Below are positions 55,686 to 64,000 of a stretch of 64,000 nt of DNA, in pieces. The notes beneath the pieces were generated by a model. It ran no database searches and had not been told where the DNA came from. It was given only the letters and a program-made list of their open reading frames with translations. Every line of letters starts with the position of its first letter. Position 1 is the first letter of the stretch. The translations under genes were made by a program, and so were the position numbers. Origin of the DNA: Paguma larvata (lineage: Eukaryota; Chordata; Mammalia; Carnivora; Viverridae); the NCBI GenBank assembly GCA_030068075.1, contig JAINVK010001291.1, positions 1-64,000 on the forward strand, given 5' to 3'.

Positions 55686-58600
55686 TCTTTTTTTAAATAA
55701 TTTTATTTTTATCAATTTATTGTCAAATTGGTTTCCATACAATACCCAGTGCTCATCCCAACAAGTGCCCTCCTCAGTGCCCGTCACCCTCTCTCCCTCC
55801 TCCCACACCCCTCTCGATCCTCAGTTTGTTCTTAGTATTTAAGAGTCTCTTATGTTTTCTCCCCCTCCCTCTCTGTGGCTTTTTTTCTCCCCTCTTCCCC
55901 TCCCCCATAGTTTTCTGCTAAGTCTCTCAAAATCCACCTATGCGTGGATACATATGGTGTAAGTCTTTCTCTGACTGACTTATTTCACTTAGCATAATAC
56001 CCTCCAGCTCCATCCATGTTGCTACACATGGCCAGATTTCACTCTTTCTCATTGCCGCGTAGTATTCCATTGTATATATATACCACTTCTTCTTTATCCA
56101 TTCATCGGTTGATGGACACTTAGTCTCTTTCCATGATTTGGCTATTGTCCAAAGGGCTGCTATAAATATCGGGGTACACGTGCCCCTATGCATCAGCACT
56201 CCTGTGTCTCTTGGGTAGATTCCTAGGACTGCTATTGCTGGGTCATAGGGTGGTTCTATTTGCATTTTTTGAGGAACCTCCACACCATTCTCCAGAGTGA
56301 GTGCACTAGTTTGCATTCCCAACAACAGTGTAAGAGGGTGACTGTTTCTCCACATCCTCACCAGCATCCATAGTTTTCTGATTTGTCCATTTTAGCCACT
56401 CTGACCGGTGTGAGGTGGTATCTCAGTGTGGTTTTGATTTGTGTTTCCCCGATGATGAGTGATGTTGACCATCATTTCATTTGTCTGTTGGCCATCTGGA
56501 TGTCTTCTTTGGAGAAATGTCTATTCATATCTTCTGCCCATTTCTTCACTGGATTACTTGTTTTTCAGGTGTGGAGTTTGGTAAGTTCTTTATAGATTTT
56601 AGACACTAGTCCTTTATGCGATATGTCATTTGCAATTATCTTTTCCCATTCCATCGGTTGCCTATTAGGTTTGTTGGTTGTTTCCTTTGCAGTGTAGAAG
56701 CTTTTTATCTTGATGAGGTCCCAATAGTTCATTTTTGCTTTTAATTCTCTTGCCTTTGGAGATGTGTCAAGTGAAAAATTGTTGCGGCTCAGGTCAAAAA
56801 GGTTTTTTCCTGCTTTCCCCTCTAGGATTTTGATGCTTTCCTGTCTCACATTCAGGTCCTTCATCCATTTTGAGTTTATTTTCGTGAGTGGTGTAAGACA
56901 GTGGTCTAGTTTCATCCTGCATGGTGCCATCTAGTTCTCCCAGCACCATTTGTTAAAGAGGCTGTCTTTTTTTTTCCATTGGATACTCTTTCCCGCTTTA
57001 TCAAAGATTAGTTGGCCATATGCTTGTGGGTCCATTTCTGGGTTCTCTATTCTATTCCAGTGGTCTGTGTGTCTGTTTTTGTGCCAATACCATACTGTCT
57101 TGATGATTACCGCTTTGTAGTAGAGGTTAAAGTCTGGGATTGTGATGCCTCCCGCCTTGGTTTTCTTCTTCGATAGTACTTTTGCTATTCGGCGTCTTTT
57201 GTGGTTCCATACTAATTTTAGGATTGTTCGCTCTAGCTTTGAGAAGAAGGCTGGTGCAATTTTGATTGGGACTGCATTGAATGTGTAGATTGCTTTGGGT
57301 AGTATTGACATTTTAACAATATTTATTCTTCCAACCCATGAGCATGGAATGCTTTTCCATTTTCTTGTGTCTTCCTCAATTTCCTTCATAAGTTTTTTAT
57401 AGTTTTCAGCTTGGAGATCTTTTACATCTTTGGTTAGGTTTATTCCTAGGTATTTTATGGTTTTTGGTGCAATTGTGATTGGGATTAGCTTCTTTATTTC
57501 TCTTTCTGTTGCTTCAATGTTGGTGCATAGAAATGCAATCGATTTCTGTACATTGGTTTTGTACCCTGCAACTTTGCTGAATTCATGGATCAGTTCTAGC
57601 AGGCTTTTGGTGGATTCTGTCGGATTTTCCATGTAAAGTATCATGTCGTCTGCGAAAAGCGAAAGTTTGACTTCATCCTTGCCAGTCCTGATGCCTTTTA
57701 TTTTGTTTTGTTGTCTGATTGCCGATGCTAGGACCTCCAACCCTATGTCAAATAGCAGTGTTGAGAGTGGACATCCCTGTCATGTTTCTGATCTCGGGGG
57801 GATGGCTCTCATTTTTTCCCCATTGAGGATGATATTAGCTGTGGGCTTTTCATAGATGGCTTTTATCATGTTTAAGTATGTTCCTTCTATCCCGACTTTC
57901 TCGAGGGTTTTTATTAGGAAAGGATGCTGTATTTTGTCAAATGCTTTTTCTGCATCTATTGACAGGATCATATGATTCTTATCTTTTCTTTTGTTAATGC
58001 GATGTATCGCATTGATTGATTTGCGAATATTGAACCAGCCCTGCAACCCAGGGATGAATCTTACTTGATCATGGTGAATAATCCTTTTTATACACTGTTG
58101 AATTCGATTTGCTAGTATCTTGTTGAGAGTTTTTGCATCCACATTCATCTGGGATGTTGGCCTGAAGTTCTCCTTTTTTGCTAGGTCTCTATCTGGTTTG
58201 GGGATCAAAGTGATGCTGGCTTCATAGAATGAGTCCGGGAGTTGTCCTTCCGTCTCAGTTTTTTGGAACAGCTTGAGCAGGATAGGTATTAACTGTGGTT
58301 TAAATGTCTGGTAAAATTCCCCAGGGAAGCCATCTGGTCCAGGACTCTTATTTGTTGGGAGATTTTTGATAACTGATTCCATTTCTTCACTAGTTATGGG
58401 TCTGTTCGAATTTTCTATTTCTTCCCGTTTGCGTTTTGGTAGTGTGTGGCTGTTTAGGAATTTGTCCATTTCTTCCAGGTTGTCCAATTTGATGGCATAT
58501 AATTTTTCATAGTATTCCCTGATAAGTGCTTGTATTTCTGAGGGGTTGGTTGTAATCACTCCCTTTTCGTTCGTGATTTTATCTAGTTGAGTTCTCTCTC

Positions 58601-59777
58601 TTTTCTTTTTGAGGAGCCTGGCTAGAGGTTTATCAATTTTGTTTATTTTTTCAAAGAACCAGCTCTTGATTTCATTGATCCGTTCTACTTTTTCGGTTTC
58701 CGTATTATTAATTTCTGCCCTGATTTTTGCTATTTCTCTCTTTCTGCTGGGTTTGGGGTGCCTTAGCTGCTCTGCTTCTAGTTCTTTTAGGTGTGCTGTT
58801 AGATCTTGTGTTAGTGATTTTTCTTGTTTCTTGAGATAGGCCTGGATTGAAATATATTTTCCTCTCAGGACTGCCTTTGTCGCATCCCAAAGCGTTTGGA
58901 TTGTTGTATTTTCATCTTCATTTGTTTCCATGTATTTTTTAATTTCTTCTATAATTGCTTGTTTGACCCATTCGTTCTTTAGTAGGTTGTTCTTTAGCCT
59001 CCATGTTTTGGGGCATTTTCCAGACTTTTTCCTGTGGCTGATTTCAAGTTTCATAGCATTGCGATCTGAAAGGGTGCATGGTATGATCTTAATTCTTTTA
59101 TATTTATTGAGAGCTTCCTTGTGCTCCAGTATGTAGTCTATCTTGGAAAATGTACCATGTGCATTTGAGAAGAATGTAAATTCCTTTGCCTCTGGAGGAA
59201 GGACCCTGAAGATGTCAGTCAGGCCCATCTGTTCCAATGTGTCATTTAGGGCCATTGTCTCTTTAGTGATTCTCTATTTAGTTGATCTATCCAATGCTGT
59301 GAGCGGAGTGTTAAAGTCCCCTGCAATTAGCACATTTGTATCGATAAGATTGCTTATGTTTGTAATTAGTTGTTTACAAATTTGGGTGCCCCTGAATTTG
59401 GTGCGTAGACATTTATAATCGTTAGCTCTTCCTGCTGGATAGTCCCTGTGATTATTATATAATGCCCTTCTTCATCTCTCATTACATCCTTTACTTTAAA
59501 GTCTAGTTCGTCTGATTTAAGTGTGGCTACTCCAGCTTTCTCTTGACTTCCGGTAGCATAGTAGATAGTTCTCCACCCCTCACTTTCAATCCGAACGTGT
59601 CCTCGGGTCTAAAATGAGTCTTTTGAAGACAGCAAATAGACGGGTCTTGTTTTTTAATCCATTCTGTTACACTATGTCTTTTAACTGGAGCATTTAGTCC
59701 ATTTACGTTCAGTGTTAATATTGAAAAATATGGGTTTAGAGTCATTGTGTTATCTGCAGGTTTCATGCTTGTAAGGA
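55686..59777 (-). mobile_element. L1, 5'-truncated at the ORF2 start
   Basis: 4.1 kb on the minus strand, 3' end at left. Target duplication TTTGACCCTCTTAAA at 55671-55685 and 59778-59792. It lacks ORF1 and the 5' UTR, so it cannot retrotranspose by itself. Confidence 0.95.
55927..59745 (-). pseudogene. L1 ORF2 (endonuclease/reverse transcriptase), frameshifted
   Basis: ORF2 read from MTLNPYFSILTLNVNGLNAP (endonuclease start). It breaks near 59527, then runs open 59255-57780 (491 codons) with the finger/palm stretch [37 protein letters not shown] and [16 protein letters not shown]. After a stop it reopens 57740-56931 (269 codons) with the catalytic [12 protein letters not shown]. Two more pieces, 56930-56565 and 56367-55927, include the C-terminal Cys/His-rich part. 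At least four breaks mean no full protein. Usual L1 ORF2 length is about 1270 residues; nearly all of it can be followed here. Confidence 0.93.
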
Positions 59778-59792
59778 TTTGACCCTCTTAAA

Positions 59793-60525
59793 ATCTTAGT
59801 GAATGACTGTATATTTAATATAATTGACCACAGTAGAATTTTACCAGTAGAAACTTTTGACTGGATGGCCTTGTCCTGAATTCTATTGCACCCACAACAC
59901 ATTAAAGCCAATGGGAATATCCTTTTCCAAGTGTGCCACATCAAACACCACCTCTCGAGGTGTATGCCTGGGTGGCCTTGTAGGTGTGTAATCTAGATGC
60001 ATTCCTCTGGCAGCCATGGGGGTGAGTGGCAGGGATCTCCATCCAGGAAGCAATGGCTGATCCTGCCAAGAATGCAGTTAACCAGGAGCTTCCAGTGGCG
60101 GTGCCTTAGGGATCTGCTGCAGCATTTGAGCTGAGGCCATGCTCTTCCCAGGCTGCCCCCAGCCAGTGACTGAGAAAGATGGGGCGGGTGTCTTAGGGCC
60201 TGGCCACTTCTGCCCAACATGGATCTCCCCTGTGGGAAATCTTGGTGCCAGAGTTCCTTGCTGAGCTGGCCAAGACTTTCTACAACTACACTGATGTCTG
60301 AGGACCTTCATACCCAATCTTCTTCCTTGTCCCTTCCTCTCACAGGTACTAGATCAGCAGTGTGGCTCGAATGCTCTCCTTGCTGGCTCCTGTTCTCTCT
60401 CCCCTTTATCCTTCACAGACATTACCCCCCAAAACATATCTTGCAATTTAATTCCGTATTGGCATCTGCTGGCAGGAGGGTCCGTCTGGTACAATTCCTA
60501 AACTAATCGATTAATGATTACTAAA
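59793..60525. other. Spacer, possibly an old repeat
   Basis: 60100-60500 has the look of an old interspersed repeat (TTGCTGAGCTGGCCAAGAC, ATTCCGTATTGGCATCTGC) but no family could be fixed. No gene. Confidence 0.3.
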
Positions 60526-60527
60526 TC

Positions 60528-60730
60528 CTAGGACACCTGGGTGACTGAGTTGGTTGAGTCTCCAACTCTTGATTTTGGCTCAGGTCACGATTTCACAGTT
60601 TGTGGGTTCGAGCCCCTAGTCAACCCCTAGTCCCTAGTCACACTGACAACTTGGAGCCTGCTTGGGATTCTCTCTCTCCCTCTCTCTCTGCCTCCCTCTC
60701 TCTCTCTGAATAAATAAACTTTGAAAAATT
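60528..60730 (+). mobile_element. Carnivore SINE
   Basis: Head GGACACCTGGGTGACTGAGT, (TC)n tract, AATAAATAAACTTTG end. Flanks TTAATGATTACTAAAT and TTAATTACTAAAT. Confidence 0.92.
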
Positions 60731-60734
60731 AATT

Positions 60735-61990
60735 ACTAAATACAAAATAGGGTAGTTGCTATCATGAACCTAAAAACAATATGAAAGACATAAATATATC
60801 AGACAAGCTCAAGAAAATACCAAATATTCCTGTCGTAATCTGTCTTGTAAATATACCTTTGAGAGGCCAAGTCCCTCTGTTCACAGATTAAATTCATATT
60901 TCTATTCCTAAATGTAGAATGTTTCCACTTAGATAAAGTAAGGGTTTAGTAGGCTTCACATCTACTTCATGATCAACTACCAATGCCAAAGTTCTCTGGG
61001 AGTCAGACTACTCTGATTATCTTACCATCTCTGAGGTTCATTATGAGAACTGTTGCTGCTTGGTCTTTGGCTAATAAGTGCTGCCACTTGATTCTGATTC
61101 CTCAGATTCCAATCATGACCGTTGTGCTTATGAATGTTGGAAGTTTCCACAGTAATTTCTGGCCACCAGACAGGAACTACCATAGAGCTCTTCAAAGATG
61201 TTGGGGGTCTCATTATAAATTAATTTTTCACAGCCTTGGTGAAAGGTGTGTCTTCTGACCCTCCAAGAGGTGGACGAGCAGGTCTTACATTTAAAAAATT
61301 CACTCTAAAGTAATCTCCCCGAGACCTTTGGATACCTCACACTATAGTCCACCAGGAAAGTTCTTGCATTTCTCCTTAATTTAGAGTAAGCGGCCTCAGT
61401 TCCTTATTTCACTCAACCAACCAAGCAAACTATTGGAGCCAGCCCAAAAAGCAAAGAGATTTAATTCACAACCTCATTTTAATAATTCCAAATTAAGACA
61501 TTTGGTTTGATCCAACTTTATATTTCTTCCACATTTTACTCTATCCCTAAGGGCCATTCCCAAACCAATATCCGCAGTTGTTGGCTATAGGTATTGGGAA
61601 GAAACTTGCAGTCTTTCTGTTGTAGCACAGTTCCCAGTGGGTGGCAGGGTGTACCTCGCTCCCTGAACCTGTGGGGACTTGAGTCTAGTTACACCTCTAG
61701 AGGCAAAAAAGAATAGAAGGGGCAGCAGCTTCTGAGGAGGATCTGAGTGCCCTGAAAGGGAACCGGCTCAGTGAAACAATGTCAGGTTCTTCAGAAAAAA
61801 GAGGAAATTGAACCTCCTTGGGCAAGAGTGGTAGAGTGCTTATGAGCAAAGAAAACTCACGGAACTTATGGGATCAAGGTAAACAACTTCATCGCAATGG
61901 ACCAATATATCCCAATTATAAATGTCAAGGTTCTGTTCCTTTCTACTCAGTGCCCTAACAGTAATAGAAGGCATCCTGTGAATTTGGGAT
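60735..61990. other. Spacer, nothing recognised
   Basis: No splice-bounded exon, no ORF above 91 codons with coding character. Confidence 0.3.
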
Positions 61991-61997
61991 TCAATGG

Positions 61998-62270
61998 TTG
62001 TAATTCGTGTTATGGACTGAATGTTTGCATCTCCCCCGAATTCATATCTTGAAATACTAACCCCCAATGTAAAAGGAGGTGGAGCGTTTGGGAGGTAATT
62101 AGGTCACAAGAGTAGAGCCTTCATGAGGGCCACCAGATGAGGAAACCACGAAGAGGTCCCTCATCAGAACTTGACCTTACTGGCGCGCTGATCCTGGACT
62201 TGCTAGTCACCAGAACTGGGAGCAGTCAATGTCTGTTGTTTAAGCCAGTTTCTGGTATGCTCTTATACCA
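61998..62270 (+). repeat. MaLR MLT1-type LTR
   Basis: TATGGACTGAATGTTTGCAT, AATTCATATCTTGAAATACT and TTTGGGAGGTAATTAGGTCA, then TTGTTTAAGCCAG, in canonical order. Confidence 0.7.
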
Positions 62271-62814
62271 GCCCGAATTTAGGCATCGAGCCACTTACAG
62301 GATTATACTTTGGATCTGGTTTCCCCAGATCTCAGGATTGCAGTTACTGGAGGTAATTTCTCCTTTGAAGGCAACTTGACAATACTGCAGGTCCTTTCTT
62401 AGACCTTGAGCAGGGAACGTGAGAACTTGGGCTCCTCAGTGTCTTTCCCTGGTTCTCAACAAATTTAAGAAGCAACAAGTCAACTCTATTCTACTTATTA
62501 TTGCAACTACAATGTTCGAAGGTAACAAACACTTGGTGGCTCGAAGCATGCTTTTTTACGGGCACTTGATTAAAGGGAGAAAAAATTCATAAATTGAATA
62601 ACTCTTTGCCGCTTCCTGCCACTCACTACTTGTAGCCTCTTTAACACCGGAAACAGGGGAGCTAGTGCCTTTAAATCTAATGGGATTAAAAAAGATATTC
62701 CAGGAAACACAAAAGCAATTCAGAGAACAATCCTTAAATTTAGGCTTCTCTGGAACTCTGAGCACCAAAATCAGTACCAGCCACACTTCAAGCAGAGAAA
62801 GTAGAACTAATAGG

Positions 62815-62985
62815 ACATATACATAAATGTATATGCATATATATGTGTATTTATACATGTATATATATGTGTATATGTGTGAGTATACACATATATTCAT
62901 ATAGAATATAGAATTAAAATTATATATAATTTTAAATATTGTATGTACGTATGTGTGTATACACACACATATATATGACCTTATA
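62815..62985. repeat. Imperfect TA/TG-rich simple repeat
   Basis: Interleaved ATATATGTG and TATACATGTA-like words; Tyr-rich ORF at 62556-63005 on the minus strand is a by-product. Confidence 0.9.
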
Positions 62986-62989
62986 TGGT

Positions 62990-63890
62990 ATTTGGAGGTA
63001 GTCATGCTGTCTCTGTCTATAAGGCTATTTTCTCATGTGGAATGCTGAAGCAGGGCAAACATTCAGGAAGGGGAGATCAGACCAGGCTGACGCCTACAAG
63101 CACTGGGTGGAACTCCATGTGGATTGATGGAAACCTATGGCGGTTCTTGCCTCTGCCCTTAAGGCAAGTCCTATATCCTATAGAAACAGAGGCCTTTAAG
63201 AACGGAATTGAGCACACACTCCTGATCCTGGAGTCAGGGAAGCTGAAGTCGGACTCAGAGAAGATAGAACAACTGATTAGGTGAATCGGCAGATTGGCCA
63301 CAATGTGCGTGAGCCACAAAACGGTCACCGCTGCCCTTCCACCCCTGAAAATCCCCGGGAATCCCGCTTGTGTTCTCCTCTGTCCAGAAACACACAAGAG
63401 CGGAGACTAAGGAAATTGTCCATCAGCCTAGCCACCTTTTCATATGACAAAGGCATCAAATGGTCTTTGCATGGAGGTGGACACGCGAAATTCCTGCAGC
63501 AGAGAAGAAATCCCAGAGCAGGCAGTTAAGCAGGCATACGTAAGGGAGAGCATATTCATCGATCACATTGGGAACATACCTATCCTCTGACTGAGTGGAT
63601 TTTGTCACAGCGGGGACTTCAGGAAGGTGAGCTGCTAATCTGGATACAGATTTGTTTAACCTTCCTATTGTTCATTTATCAAGTGGCATTAGGTGAGAGT
63701 TCACAGCTGATTTGATTTTACATTTCTTAACATAAACCAGCAAGATTACCTGATGTGCTCATGAACTGTCAGGAATGATAGTTCAGTTTCCTATATTTGA
63801 GAATTAAAAATAGATCCCAACTTTTCAAATGACTGCTAATTATAGAGGTTTTGCAGAGTGCTTTTGTAGGTGATTTTAAGATGGAAAATG
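62990..63890. other. Spacer, nothing recognised
   Basis: Overlapping ORFs of 82-106 codons on both strands, none with recognisable domain or splice context. Confidence 0.3.
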
Positions 63891-63891
63891 A

Positions 63892-64000
63892 GGGGCCGCC
63901 TGGGTGGCTCAGTCGGTTGAGCATCCGACTGTTGATTTCGACTCAGGTCATGATCCCAGGGTTGTGGGACGGAGCCGAGTCAGGCTCCGCTCTGAGCCTG
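63892..64000 (+). mobile_element. Carnivore SINE, cut by window end
   Basis: GGGGCCGCCTGGGTGGCTCA head and tRNA-like part; its tail lies outside. Confidence 0.95.

Noticed and set aside
62556..63005. 149-codon Tyr/Ile-rich minus-strand ORF resembling a membrane protein
   Set aside because: Derived from the TA/TG-rich simple repeat.
1..64000. CRISPR-like or phage-like system, tRNA genes
   Set aside because: SINE heads look like tRNA-Lys but are retroposed copies lacking an intact tRNA fold; no regularly spaced repeat-spacer array is present; sequence is mammalian.

Overview
The window is mammalian and most likely from a felid or closely related carnivore. It has no compact operon-style genes. 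It is full of carnivore tRNA-Lys-derived SINEs (cores like GGGTGGCTCAGTCGGTTAAG, a CT-rich tail, then AATAAA-type ends), L1 pieces with carnivore-like 3' ends, MaLR-type LTRs and ERVs. I cannot name the species.

The only protein-coding family I recognise is the cancer/testis family CT45/SAGE1, which shares its C-terminal domain with INTS6/INTS6L (Pfam INT_SG_DDX_CT_C) and is X-linked in placental mammals, so the locus is probably the Xq26-equivalent CT45-SAGE1 region. Three copies lie head to tail on the minus strand: copy A (248-3495, CT45-like), copy B (24967-28933, SAGE1-like) and copy C (40927-44740, CT45-like). Splice sites are well kept, but every copy carries at least one frameshift or in-frame stop, so I read all three as decayed genes or at best truncated ones. 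Upstream of copy B, at 30792-31009, is another minus-strand exon-like block that may be an INTS6-like remnant.

Layout: 1-3500 copy A; 3541-3687 old L1 piece; 3688-11396 a degraded class I (gammaretrovirus-like) ERV with two LTRs and remnants of gag, pro, pol and env; 11397-12210 GC-rich sequence found only in unit A; 12210-19550 rest of unit A, including an old L1 and a ~37-bp-period degenerate minisatellite; 19560-24900 mostly unassigned sequence with nested MaLR LTRs; 24967-31009 copy B and the extra exon; 32630-35940 minus-strand L1 with apparent internal deletion; 36000-40680 spacer with an unexplained 175-codon ORF; 40684-52350 unit C, a segmental duplicate of unit A; 51299-52174 a solo class II LTR; 53720-55330 a further partial copy of the spacer; 55686-59777 a minus-strand L1 with most of ORF2; 59800-64000 spacer with a MaLR LTR and a SINE cut by the window end.

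The most informative signal is the A/C duplication. Background identity is about 80 percent by eye, but several blocks are nearly identical, which suggests gene conversion. Many mobile elements sit in one unit with a recognisable empty site in the other. I found no CRISPR array, tRNA, rRNA or undescribed enzymatic system.
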